From JAANXG01 sp963731035 (GTDB lineage Bacteria > Pseudomonadota > Gammaproteobacteria > Arenicellales > JAANXG01), in NCBI GenBank assembly GCA_963731035.1, contig CAVSUY010000002.1, forward strand, positions 1 to 64,000: a stretch of 64,000 nucleotides of DNA, written 5' to 3'. Below are positions 34,232-42,637 of this stretch, piece by piece. Both the position numbers and the translations under genes were made by a program. The notes under the pieces were generated by a model. The model was not told the DNA's origin. It searched no databases and saw only the letters and a program-made list of their open reading frames with translations. Within the stretch, counting starts at the first letter, position 1. Every line of letters starts with the position of its first letter.

Positions 34232-34861
34232 ATGCATGTCCAGAACATAGACACACGGTTTGAGGAACTGGACCGAGACAGGCCCACCTACCTCTTCAAT
34301 GACTGGCGCAGTCACGGCCAGCAGGTTGCCATCGTCGCCCGGGACCTGGCCCAGCAGATGGGCCTGTCCGACGGCGCCGCGGCAAGAGTCGAAAAAGCCG
34401 CCCGATACCACGATATCGGCAAATCCAGGCTGCCCGACCTTTTTGACGATTCGGAAAATCAACCGGAACCATTAAGCCGACCCGAGCGGGAACTCCTGAT
34501 GTCACACACGTGGCTGGGGTACCGGATCCTGCAATCCGAACCCAACCCGGACGAATGGGTTTCGGATGCAGCGCTTTCGCATCATGAGTACTGGAATGGA
34601 AGTGGCTACCCGCTCGGACTGGCTCGATCCGACATACCGCTGGTCGCGCGTATCGTTGCCGTGGCCGACGCGTACAGCACGCTCCTGGAGCAACGCCCTT
34701 ACGCGGGCGCCTGCCACGTGGAGCACGCGTTGACGGAGATCAGGAACAAGGCCGGAACACAGTTCGATCCGGAGTGTGTCGATGCACTGGTCGCCATGAC
34801 CGGTCATCTTGAACTACGGATTCCGCACACAAGTTTCGCGGCCCACGCAATTCCACATTGA
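34232..34861 (+). CDS. HD-GYP-like phosphodiesterase-domain protein
   Basis: This 209-residue protein has an HD domain: WRSHGQQVAIVARDLAQQMG, RYHDIGKSRLPDLF (HD at about residues 59-60), HTWLGYRILQ, LSHHEYWNGSGYPLGL and VARIVAVADAYSTLLEQRPY. HHEYWNGSGYP is a variant of the HD-GYP motif HHExxDGxGYP, with Asn for Asp. c-di-GMP hydrolysis is possible but unproven; there is no receiver or GGDEF domain. The ATG at 34232 has TGAGGAAG upstream. It is the gene before the KAS III homologue. Confidence 0.82.
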   Translation: MHVQNIDTRFEELDRDRPTYLFNDWRSHGQQVAIVARDLAQQMGLSDGAAARVEKAARYHDIGKSRLPDLFDDSENQPEPLSRPERELLMSHTWLGYRILQSEPNPDEWVSDAALSHHEYWNGSGYPLGLARSDIPLVARIVAVADAYSTLLEQRPYAGACHVEHALTEIRNKAGTQFDPECVDALVAMTGHLELRIPHTSFAAHAIPH

Positions 34862-35017
34862 GGAATACAACGACTTAGAGACCTTCCCAGACCTCGGAAA
34901 CAGAGTTTCGCGAAGCACCCGCCCGGCAGTTTCGGATGGGGCCGTGAACCCAAGTCTTGTGGGCTCCAGGGCTCACGAGGCGTTTTGTCAACTATCAAGT
35001 AAGAGGTCTGTTAAATC

Positions 35018-36037
35018 ATGTTTCTCAATGGTCATTCACGAATTGTCAGCGTTGGTATCGAGCAGCCCCAGGAAAGGGTGACGTCCCGCGAGCTCATGCA
35101 GGAAGCACGGGTCAAGGAAAATTTTGGAGTTTCCGATATGTACCTGGAGAGGCTGACCGGAATACGGGAACGCCGACGCGCTGGAGACGCGACGCGCCCC
35201 TCCGAGCTGGCGGCCAAGGCAGCGGAACGGGCACTGGACCGGGCGGGCGTGGCTGCCCGAGACGTGCATTTCATCGTCTATGCGGGCATGACGCGGGATC
35301 ATTGTATCGAGCCCAGCACAGCCCATCATGTTCAGAGCAGGTTGAACGCGGTGAACGCCCATGCCTTCGACGTCTCCAATGCCTGTCTTGGATTCATGAA
35401 CGGGATTCTGGCGGTAGACAATTTTCTGGCGAGCGGGGCGCGGTATGGACTCGTCGTCACCGGCGAGAAGGGGTCGATCTATGCCAGGAATGCCATCGAG
35501 CAGTTGAAATACGCCACCGATGATGCCCTCTTGTCGGAATTGCTGGCTAGCCTGACCCTCGGTGATGTCGGTGCCGCTGTCCTGTTGGGCCGGAAACAGC
35601 ACCCGGAACACGGGTTCGCGGGTTTCGACTTCGCATCCGACGGCGACCACGCGAAACTGTGCTGGTGCGGCGATGACAAGAACTTCGGCGCCGTGCATGC
35701 GGACATGCCGAATCTACTGAAAGCGTCAACCGGGCTGGGCGCATCCGTCTACAACCAACTGATCGAAGCATTGAGTTGGTGCAATACCGATCTCAGGTGG
35801 TACATTCCTCACCAGATCGGCAAGATCTCGTTTAGAATCCATACCAAATTGACGGGGGTGCCATCCTCAAAGATGCCGAACTCGTACGAAATGTTCGGAA
35901 ACCTCATAACCGGCAACATTCCAGTGTGCGTGGATGCCATAGAATCCGAGAATGGCCTGTCGCAAGGTGACAAAATCTGGCTCGCAGGTGCAGGGAGCGG
36001 CGTGTGTGCCGGCCATGCCGGAGTGGTTTGGGGATAA
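35018..36037 (+). CDS. Stand-alone 3-oxoacyl-ACP synthase III homologue
   Basis: This 339-residue KAS III-fold enzyme has a complete Cys-His-Asn triad: Cys123 in DVSNACLGFMNG, His265 in WYIPHQIGK and Asn295 in MFGNLITGN. It diverges from housekeeping FabH (fragment at 1-193) in the tail GAGSGVCAGHAGVVWG and in LTGIRERRRAGDATRPSELA. Relatives include KAS III enzymes that make signals, alkylquinolones, or olefin precursors. It lies 202 bp upstream of a membrane-bound Fis-type regulator. The product is unknown. Confidence 0.85.
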   Translation: MFLNGHSRIVSVGIEQPQERVTSRELMQEARVKENFGVSDMYLERLTGIRERRRAGDATRPSELAAKAAERALDRAGVAARDVHFIVYAGMTRDHCIEPSTAHHVQSRLNAVNAHAFDVSNACLGFMNGILAVDNFLASGARYGLVVTGEKGSIYARNAIEQLKYATDDALLSELLASLTLGDVGAAVLLGRKQHPEHGFAGFDFASDGDHAKLCWCGDDKNFGAVHADMPNLLKASTGLGASVYNQLIEALSWCNTDLRWYIPHQIGKISFRIHTKLTGVPSSKMPNSYEMFGNLITGNIPVCVDAIESENGLSQGDKIWLAGAGSGVCAGHAGVVWG

Positions 36038-36239
36038 TGACCGGGGCCACTTTCCAAATCGGCACGTCGACCGGGTTGGACGGCGGCCCCAGCTCCAGAA
36101 GGCACGAATTTCCGTCGCGGTATCGGAGACAAAAAGCACCAGGACCCGGGTCGGATCGCCACCATGCGGCCGGCCTCGGTCCGATGCGCTCTCCTTTCGG
36201 TGTATAGCAGCCGACGATCAATGTAACCCAAGGCAATAG

Positions 36240-37772
36240 ATGGAATTCTTCAACCCTTATTGCATACCCGCCGTTATCGCACTCGCACTGAAGGTTCTTC
36301 TTTTGTGGGCAACCCGGGTAATGCCGCTCAGGAACACGGAGTCAAGAGTATTTCTGGGATTTTTGTTCGTGCTCGCGTTACACAACATTTCCGAAATCAT
36401 GATGTTCAATTATTCCGGCCCGGAGGAGGGGATCATTCCGCTTCGGGCGGGATTTCTCTACTACACGATGAGCATCGTGGCAATGGCCGTGCTCCTGCAC
36501 CTGATATTGGTTCGACTGGGAAACAGCACGGGCTGGAATGTACCCGTCAACCGGTACGGGTGGTTGTTGTATGTGCCCGGCGCGGCTGTGTTGATAATGC
36601 TGTGGATGACGGACAACATGATCAGGGGGTTCGTGCCCTACGAGTTCTCCTATACGCACGTCCCCGGAGCTCTATACATCTGGTTTGAAGTCTACGCGCT
36701 GGTATATCTCGTCGCCTCGATGGCCATCCTGGGCGTATCGACGCTGTACAGCGCCAATCGAACCCACCGCAGGAAGAACCTGATAACCCTGGTTGGTATG
36801 GCACCCATTATCGTGATGCCGATTGTCGTCATCGTCCTGCAGGGACTGGGCCTGAATGTCTTCAATCTCCTGTTGTGGTTCCCGCTCGCGCTGACGTTGT
36901 TCCTGGTGGTTACGGCGTACGCCATCTATGAGCACCGGCTGTTCGACGTGTTCTTCTATCTGCCGGGGACTCGTTTGTACAGCAGGCGCACTCGTTTTCA
37001 CGAGGGTATCAAGAGCTTCATTTCAGAACTGGACCACTTGCCCTCCATCAGTGTCGAGGAGGCGCTCAATAAACTCGCCGCCACTCTGAAGTGCAGTGTG
37101 GCCATCGTCGGCGGCGGGAAGGAGGCTCCCCTGGAGGCGAATCCGCTGTCGAGCACTTCCGGCCGTCTGGATTTCGCACATCTCGAGGAGAGTGACCTGG
37201 AGAGGATCGACGAGATCGTGCTGACCAAGGAGATGAAACAGCAGGACCCCCAGATCTACACCGCCTTGAGCGCGGCAAACTGCGCGGCAGTACTGCCATT
37301 CAGACCATTCAAAGGCACATCGGCCGGGTGGCTGCTGCTCGGTGGGACCAGGCGTTCTTCTGGAGAGCTTCCCATTGATTTCGCCACGGTCGAGTCGCTG
37401 TTCGATCGTATGGGTGATCTGTTTCTGGACAATATCGTCAAGGAGAGGGAGCAACTGACCACCGTGCAGACGGAGATGGAACAGGTGCTGTCGACCAACC
37501 AGAACCTGAAGGTCGAGTTGGAACGGAAGCAGAGTACTATCGACGCCCTTTACGACCAGTTTGCCGTAGACGCCGCGGAATCGAAATCGACCGTGAGCCT
37601 CGACGAACTCACGGCCGGACTCGAGAAAAAAGTCATCTGCCACACTCTGGAACGGCTGAAGGGCAACGTTTCAGCGACCGCCAAGACACTGGGACTGACA
37701 CGACAGACCCTTTACGCCAAGATGGAGAGTTACGGAATCGACAGCAAGAAATGGCGGAAGAAGACTTCGTAA
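36240..37772 (+). CDS. Membrane-bound regulator: 7TM sensor, GAF-like domain, Fis-type HTH
   Basis: This 510-residue protein has about seven hydrophobic segments within residues 8-232 (for example VIALALKVLLLWA, FLGFLFVLALHNI, VAMAVLLHLILV, LIMLWM, PIIVMPIVVIVLQG, LLLWFPLALTLFLVVTAYAI). The GAF-like region is about 260-400, a coiled coil about 395-440, and the C-terminus is a Fis-type HTH (LERLKGNVSATAKTLGLTRQ, TLYAKMESYGI). No HisKA, HATPase or AAA+ domain is seen. The N-terminus resembles the 7TM module of membrane kinases. It would act as a one-component membrane receptor. Confidence 0.82.
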   Translation: MEFFNPYCIPAVIALALKVLLLWATRVMPLRNTESRVFLGFLFVLALHNISEIMMFNYSGPEEGIIPLRAGFLYYTMSIVAMAVLLHLILVRLGNSTGWNVPVNRYGWLLYVPGAAVLIMLWMTDNMIRGFVPYEFSYTHVPGALYIWFEVYALVYLVASMAILGVSTLYSANRTHRRKNLITLVGMAPIIVMPIVVIVLQGLGLNVFNLLLWFPLALTLFLVVTAYAIYEHRLFDVFFYLPGTRLYSRRTRFHEGIKSFISELDHLPSISVEEALNKLAATLKCSVAIVGGGKEAPLEANPLSSTSGRLDFAHLEESDLERIDEIVLTKEMKQQDPQIYTALSAANCAAVLPFRPFKGTSAGWLLLGGTRRSSGELPIDFATVESLFDRMGDLFLDNIVKEREQLTTVQTEMEQVLSTNQNLKVELERKQSTIDALYDQFAVDAAESKSTVSLDELTAGLEKKVICHTLERLKGNVSATAKTLGLTRQTLYAKMESYGIDSKKWRKKTS

Positions 37773-37920
37773 CGGCATTGGGGACTGAATAGCCCGGAGC
37801 GTATTCGACACATCCGGGGCCGAAGCCGCTCACCGAGCCCGGCCGGCGAAGAAATCCGTGATGAAAGTCTCCGGTCAAGACGGGTTCAAAACCGCCTGCG
37901 AACCGCGTCCTGGGAATCGT

Positions 37921-38274
37921 CTAGTGAAGTGCTTCGGGGATGGTCGTTCGCGGCAGCGTTCTGGGGATCTCTTCCGGCTGGGTGTCCATCAAGTAGGCGA
38001 CACCGGCGGCCGCCACCGCGCAAGCCGGAGTCCGACCCCATCCCTGGACGTTGTGCAAGCCGTTGGAAACGTCGCACCAATAGAAGGAACGGTCGTCGTT
38101 GTGGCTGAGCATGTAGATGGCCTCCATGGGAACCAGAGACTCCGCGAGACCGAAGTCACGCGTCCATTCCTTCAGTTCGAGGCCAAGAAGCGTGCTTATC
38201 AGCCGGTCGGTTTGCGGCCCAGGCTCGCGCAGCCGGATCAGGATTGCATCTCTGCCTTCGGTTGAATCAACCAC
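37921..38274 (-). CDS. Hypothetical protein, 117 residues
   Basis: The frame starts at GTG 38274 and contains TDRLISTLLGLELKEWTRDF, MEAIYMLSHNDDRSFYWCDV and CAVAAAGVAYLMDTQPEEIP. It looks like a compact soluble protein with no signal or membrane segment. I do not recognise a family. It is convergent with the regulator gene ending at 37772 and ends in a CTAG, though without an adjacent repeat. Confidence 0.45.
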   Translation of the reverse strand: MVDSTEGRDAILIRLREPGPQTDRLISTLLGLELKEWTRDFGLAESLVPMEAIYMLSHNDDRSFYWCDVSNGLHNVQGWGRTPACAVAAAGVAYLMDTQPEEIPRTLPRTTIPEALH

Positions 38275-38689
38275 CGTAACTCGCTCCCACAGCCGTTTCC
38301 GCAGTTAGCGGCAAATTATAGAGGATTTCCAACACCCGGAGGTACCGCCGGTCAGTCGCACGCCACGCCCCTCGATCAGAATCAAACCGTTGAGATGAAC
38401 GGTGACACTGCTCGCCACGAGACTACCCGAGCAATGTTCACACAGCGAGAAGGAGCGCAACGCAACGCACCCATGGCGACACAGAGGCGCTCCCGCAGGG
38501 CGGTCCACAAACCGCAACGCATCAAGCCGCCAGCGCTCAGCCGCGGCGTGCCCGCGGACAGGGCGGTCTGTGCGCAAGGATTGCGGGCCGCTGCATGGTG
38601 CAATATCAGGGTGCGGCGTAGCCGAGTGCGGACAGGCGCCGCGCCCGGCGCGTTGAAAAAGGCCAGGATGGCGTTTTTTCAACATCCTG
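38275..38689. other. Gap with family B repeat core and no clear gene
   Basis: The left part is GC-rich with no ORF I trust. The right part (38615-38693) is an inverted copy of family B. Short ORFs here (for example 38395-38730) are low-complexity shadows of the repeat. Confidence 0.5.
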
Positions 38690-38693
38690 CTAG
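38615..38693 (-). repeat. Family B CTAG-bounded repeat, inverted truncated copy
   Basis: On the minus strand it starts CTAGCAGGATGTTGAAAAAA and continues TCCTGGCCTTTTTCAACGCG, then GGGCGCGGCGCCTGTCCGCA and CTCGGCTACGCC, matching the family B copy at 41076-41179. The distal terminal repeat is missing. The CTAG at 38690-38693 supplies the TAG stop of the cystathionine beta-synthase gene. Confidence 0.75.
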
Positions 38694-40081
38694 GCCCGGG
38701 GAAAACACTGGATCAGGTCGTACTTGGTAATAATATCCAGACCGCCGCCGGTCCTGCGCACCAGTACCGCCGAGTGCCTGGATTCGCCCTCCTGCGCAAG
38801 CAACGGAAAGATCTCATCCATTCCTGCGGTCTCGTCCACGAGGGGCAGGGGAGCGCTCATTACCTCCTCGACGATCATGTTGCCGATACCCGTCTTGGTC
38901 AACAAAGCGTCTATCAGCCTGTCCTCGCGCACGCTTCCTATCGGCTCGCCTTTCTCCAGCACGGGAATCTGCGAGACGTCGTACTGCTTTATCAGGTCCA
39001 TGGCTTCGGTGAAAGGCGTGGCAGGGGATACGGTGATCAGTCCGCGCGGCCCTGCGGGTTTTCGCTGCAGAATTTCAGCGGCGGTGATCTGAAATTCCGG
39101 CTCGAAAAACTGATTCTCCTTCATCCATTCGTCGTTGTAGACCTTGGACAGATAACGTTCGCCGGTATCCGGCAGCAGTACGACCACCAGCGATTCTTCG
39201 GGCAACTCCCGCGCCAACTCGTAGGCGCCAAAAACAGCGGTGCCGCCGGAGCCTCCCGTGAAGATGCCTTCGCTCTTGCACAGCCGGCGGGCGGCGTTGA
39301 AGCTTTCCCGGTCGGTCACCTCGATCACGTCGTCGATAACGCCGAAATCGATGGTGTCTGGTATGAGATCTTCTCCGACGCCTTCGACCTTGTAAGTGTG
39401 CGGCGTACCGAGCTTTCCGGTCTTGAAATACTCGTAGTACAGCGACCCCACGGGGTCGACCCCGATGATCCGTACCTCCGGGTTCTTCTCCTTGAGATAG
39501 CGTCCCACGCCGCTGATGGTGCCGCCGGTCCCCATGCCGCAGACGAAATGGGTAACCCGTCCGTCCGTATCTTCCCAGATCTCCGGACCAGTAGTACGGT
39601 AATGCGCCAGCGGGTTGTTGGGGTTGAAGTACTGGTTGGGATAGAACGAATTGTCGATCTGCTTGTTGAGGCGCTCGGCCACGGAATAGTAGCTGCGAGG
39701 ATCCTTGGGATCGACGGCGGTCGGGCAGACCACCACCTCGGCACCGAACGCCTTGAGTAGATTGATCTTCTCCTGGGACATCTTATCCGGAATGGTGAAG
39801 ATGCACTTGTAGCCGCGCGCGCCCGCGAGCAGCGCCAGGCCCAGGCCGGTGTTTCCGCTGGTGCCCTCTATGATGGTGCCGCCCGGCTTGAGCCTGCCTT
39901 CGTTCTCCGCGGCATCAATCATGTAAGCACCGATCCGGTCCTTGACGCTGCCGCCCGGGTTGAAGGCCTCGACTTTGGCTGCGACCGTGCATTTAATGGA
40001 AGGATCCTTGCTGCCGATGCGCACCAGGGGCGTATGGCCAGTGAGCTCGGAGATATGGCTGTAGATTTTCACGCGCGCCAT
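38690..40081 (-). CDS. Cystathionine beta-synthase
   Basis: This 463-residue PLP enzyme condenses serine and homocysteine. It has the PLP lysine segment NPGGSVKDRIGAYMIDAAEN, the phosphate-binding GTSGNTGLG, QYFNPNNPLAHY, GMGTGGTISGVGRYL and a C-terminal CBS pair (PATPFTEAMDLIKQYDVSQI; EEVMSAPLPLVDETAGMDEI). The C-terminal CBS pair fits full CBS rather than CysK. TAG stop overlaps a family B repeat end. It has no operon partner, and the 500-bp region upstream probably holds its promoter. Confidence 0.93.
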   Translation of the reverse strand: MARVKIYSHISELTGHTPLVRIGSKDPSIKCTVAAKVEAFNPGGSVKDRIGAYMIDAAENEGRLKPGGTIIEGTSGNTGLGLALLAGARGYKCIFTIPDKMSQEKINLLKAFGAEVVVCPTAVDPKDPRSYYSVAERLNKQIDNSFYPNQYFNPNNPLAHYRTTGPEIWEDTDGRVTHFVCGMGTGGTISGVGRYLKEKNPEVRIIGVDPVGSLYYEYFKTGKLGTPHTYKVEGVGEDLIPDTIDFGVIDDVIEVTDRESFNAARRLCKSEGIFTGGSGGTAVFGAYELARELPEESLVVVLLPDTGERYLSKVYNDEWMKENQFFEPEFQITAAEILQRKPAGPRGLITVSPATPFTEAMDLIKQYDVSQIPVLEKGEPIGSVREDRLIDALLTKTGIGNMIVEEVMSAPLPLVDETAGMDEIFPLLAQEGESRHSAVLVRRTGGGLDIITKYDLIQCFPRA

Positions 40082-40581
40082 CCTGGGAAGTTGAAACTGG
40101 GTAGATGGACCTGCGGATTATACAGTTCGACGGTATCGCGCGATTTTGTGCTGCGGCCGAGTCGCCGCGGGACGCGACCACGCGCGCGCAGAGTGTGAAA
40201 TCGATACGCGGCTCGATGCTGACAGCGAAGCCGTGCTCGAGCGCCGAATCGCCAGTGACGGCAGATCGGCATCCGAATAGACGACGGTCCACGGCAAGGG
40301 AAGCACACCCACCTGGGTCCTGGGAAACCCGCTTGACCGCAGGGGGCACCTATCATCTTATGCGTATAATGTATATTATGTTAAAGTTATATTAACGTGC
40401 GGTCGGGCCATCGGAGCGACCCTATTTTCCGACGCCCCACCTGATCCCTGATCCAGGTCAGGACCCGGATCGAAAATCTGCCTTAAAAATATCCACTACC
40501 AGTCGCCCCCAGGTGGCAAGGCCCCGTTCCCCGTACCGGCCTGGGAAACGGCTCGATCATGAACTCAACTGATACATCGAT
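40082..40581. other. 500-bp intergenic region with AT-rich core
   Basis: I see no gene. An AT-rich stretch at 40360-40395 contains overlapping TATAAT-like hexamers (GTATAATG) and short dyads such as GTTAA.....TTAAC. It is between the divergent CBS-synthase gene and the small gene at 40582, so both promoters probably lie here. Confidence 0.4.
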
Positions 40582-40869
40582 ATGCTGACTCTCGAAGACT
40601 GTATTGAAATCTGCGACCTGTCCAAAGAAGAGATCCGCTACTTCGTGGTCCACGAACATATCTCCGACCTCCACGCCGCGGCACTGGCCGAGAGATACGT
40701 GGTCATGGACGAGTCCGGTACACCGCACCTGCGGCGCGCTATCCTCGCCGACATCGACGATCTCAAGCACCGCAAGAAGCTCGACGAGGCCCGCTCTCTG
40801 GAAGCCTTCATTCGCGACTTCGTTTTATCCCACCCCAAGCTCAACCGGTCGCGCCCGGTGGAGACGTAA
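40582..40869 (+). CDS. Small hypothetical protein with HTH-like N-terminus
   Basis: This 95-residue protein starts MLTLEDCIEICDLSKEEIRY, resembling the first helix-turn-helix of MerR or CbpM-like modulators, and continues with LRRAILADIDDLKHRKKLDE and a helical end. There is no DNA-binding proof and no DnaJ-type partner nearby. It is followed 20 bp after its stop by family A copy 4. Function unknown. Confidence 0.6.
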   Translation: MLTLEDCIEICDLSKEEIRYFVVHEHISDLHAAALAERYVVMDESGTPHLRRAILADIDDLKHRKKLDEARSLEAFIRDFVLSHPKLNRSRPVET

Positions 40870-40889
40870 GCGGTAGCCGTCCTCAGCAG

Positions 40890-41079
40890 CTAGTGCACCC
40901 CGTCAAACAGTCTGTAACTTATCGGCGGCTTGCCGATCCGGGTTGAATTGTTCGATAGAGCATCGAAAGGGCGCCGCCGGGGTCTTTTTCACCAAGCGAG
41001 TATCGGGGAGCGACTGAAAAAGACCCCGGCGGCGCCCGTTTGCGGATCGGGGCCACCGTCATCCCAGGGGGTACCCTAG
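40890..41079 (+). repeat. Family A CTAG-bounded palindromic element, copy 4 (190 bp, internally deleted)
   Basis: It starts CTAGTGCACCCCGTCAAACA and keeps the perfect central inverted repeat (GCGCCGCCGGGGTCTTTTTC against its complement). It lacks about 28 bp near the right end, where copies 1 and 2 have AATCATTTGCATCATTTC-type sequence. It ends GGGGGTACCCTAG, and that CTAG (41076-41079) is also the left end of a family B element. Confidence 0.85.
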
Positions 41080-41179
41080 CATGATGTTGCATAACGCATT
41101 CCTGGCCTTTTTCAACGCGCCGGGCGCGGCGCCTGTCCGCACTCGGCTACGCCAGAGGCTGTTTTTCAATACCTGCTAG
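41076..41179 (+). repeat. Family B CTAG-bounded repeat, complete copy (104 bp)
   Basis: It starts CTAGCATGATGTTGCATAAC and ends TTTTTCAATACCTGCTAG; the two ends are diverged inverted repeats. The core CCTGGCCTTTTTCAACGCGC is shared with 38615-38693, 53158-53204 and, degraded, 8480-8515. The right CTAG supplies the TAG stop of pobA (complement of 41176-41178). Confidence 0.78.
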
Positions 41180-42363
41180 TCCAGGGGCAGGCCTACGTAG
41201 TTCTCCGCGATCGCCATCTGCCCTGCCGTCGAGGTAGTGAAATAGTCGAGCTCCGCCAGCTGGATGCGCCGGTCGAAGGCGTCCCGGTCCGGGAAGCGGT
41301 GCAGCATGGAGGTCATGTGCCAGGAGAACCGCTGCACTTTCCAGATCCGTCTCAGACAACGTTCCGAATAGGTGTCGAGGCCGGCGGTGTCTGCCGAACG
41401 GTAGAAATCCCCGAGCGCCCTGGAAAGAACGCGAACGTCGGCGACCGCCAGGTTCATGCCCTTGGCCCCCGTAGGGGGAACGATGTGGGCGGCATCACCG
41501 GCCAGGAAAAGCCGGCCGTACTGCATGGGTTCACAGACGAAACTGCGCATCGGCGCAACGTTCTTCTGCAGGACAGGCCCTTCGTTGATACGGAAGCCGC
41601 TTTTCCCGGATTCCAGACGCTTGTGCAACTCCGCCCAGATCTCTTCGTCGGACCAGGCTTCGGGATCCGCGTCCGGCGCGCACTGGATATACAGCCGGGT
41701 GATCTCCGGCGAGCGCATGCTGAACAAGGCGAAACCGTCGTCGTGGCTCGAGTAGATGAGCTCGTCCTGCGCCGGCGGTGCCTCGGCCAGAATTCCGAGC
41801 CAGCCGAACGGATACTCATGCTCGTAAACCGTGATCGCCTCGCGGGGGATATGCGCACGGCATACGCCGTGGAAGCCGTCGCAGCCGGCGACAAAATCGA
41901 CGGCGAGCTCGCGCCGGTCGTCACCGTGGCGAAACGTGACACGGGGTCGATCGCCCTTCACGTCATGAAGCTCGACGTCCTTGGCCTCGAAGCAGATCTC
42001 GCCTCCGGCCTCCAGGCGCGCGGCGATGAGGTCCTTCACGACTTCATGCTGTCCGTAGACTGTGATGGTGCGGCCGCCGGTCAGCTCGCGGAAATCGAAG
42101 CGGTGCTGGCGTCCGCCGAAGCTGAACTCCACACCGTCGTGAACCATGCCCTCCCGCCGGAGCCTTGCGTCGACCCCCACCTCGGCGATGGCGTCCACTG
42201 TCCCCTGCTCCAGCACCCCGGCTCGGATCCGCGCCTCGACGTACTCGCGGGAGCGATCTTCCAGGACGATCGACTCGATGCCCCGTGCGCGCAGAAGGTG
42301 CGAGAGCATCAACCCGGCCGGGCCGGCGCCGACAATGGCCACTTGTATGCGCTGACTGCTCAT
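41176..42363 (-). CDS. pobA: 4-hydroxybenzoate 3-monooxygenase
   Basis: This 395-residue flavoprotein oxidises 4-hydroxybenzoate to protocatechuate, feeding the pca genes nearby. It has the FAD-binding GAGPAGLMLSHLLRARGIES (about residues 12-31), RIRAGVLEQGTVDAIAEVGV with Arg/Gly typical of PobA, DFVAGCDGFHGVCRAHIPRE and GDAAHIVPPTGAKGMNLAVA. Length matches the family. The TAG stop lies in a family B repeat end. It is separated from pcaQ by a TRAP-transporter remnant. Confidence 0.95.
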   Translation of the reverse strand: MSSQRIQVAIVGAGPAGLMLSHLLRARGIESIVLEDRSREYVEARIRAGVLEQGTVDAIAEVGVDARLRREGMVHDGVEFSFGGRQHRFDFRELTGGRTITVYGQHEVVKDLIAARLEAGGEICFEAKDVELHDVKGDRPRVTFRHGDDRRELAVDFVAGCDGFHGVCRAHIPREAITVYEHEYPFGWLGILAEAPPAQDELIYSSHDDGFALFSMRSPEITRLYIQCAPDADPEAWSDEEIWAELHKRLESGKSGFRINEGPVLQKNVAPMRSFVCEPMQYGRLFLAGDAAHIVPPTGAKGMNLAVADVRVLSRALGDFYRSADTAGLDTYSERCLRRIWKVQRFSWHMTSMLHRFPDRDAFDRRIQLAELDYFTTSTAGQMAIAENYVGLPLD

Positions 42364-42385
42364 GAATTCCTCCGCCCTTCCCCCT

Positions 42386-42481
42386 TCAGCTCGCCAGCCA
42401 GGCCGGCGGCGTGATGACAGCCAGCTCCACCACGATCGGGGCGAGGATACCGAACCAGATCTTCAGATGGTCGTTGTCCAT
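42386..42481 (-). pseudogene. C-terminal remnant of a TRAP transporter large permease (DctM-like)
   Basis: A 31-codon frame reads HLKIWFGILAPIVVELAVIT then PPAWLAS and a stop. The WFGIL...VE...ITPP pattern is that of the DctM C-terminal transmembrane region (usually followed by PPVGLN). Nothing else of the gene is left. It lies between pobA and pcaQ, where uptake genes for aromatic acids could be expected. Confidence 0.6.
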
Positions 42482-42581
42482 GCGCGAAAGCGGCGTGCGC
42501 CGCGGTGTTGTAGGCGCCGCCGTTCAGGGTGACCAGGGCCGGCCAGAAGAACGGCAACCACCACCAGAATCTAAGACGTCG

Positions 42582-42592
42582 GATTGGTTATG
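42582..42592. promoter_or_regulatory. PcaQ-box-like half-site between pobA and pcaQ
   Basis: GATTGGTTATG is repeated exactly at 43764-43774 in the pcaQ-pcaD gap. It is 46 bp past the 3' end of pcaQ and upstream of the TRAP remnant and pobA, so it may let PcaQ also control pobA. Confidence 0.35.
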
Positions 42593-42637
42593 TGAAGTGA
42601 TGCTTTCGCTTCAAAGTATAACTCGACGGTTATCATG

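Noticed and set aside
38395..38730. Small ORFs between the hypothetical gene and the CBS gene
   Set aside because: They consist mostly of repeat sequence and Arg/Ala-rich translation without family motifs.
42360..42557. 65-codon minus-strand ORF next to pobA
   Set aside because: The DctM-like remnant in another frame (42386-42481) explains the region better.
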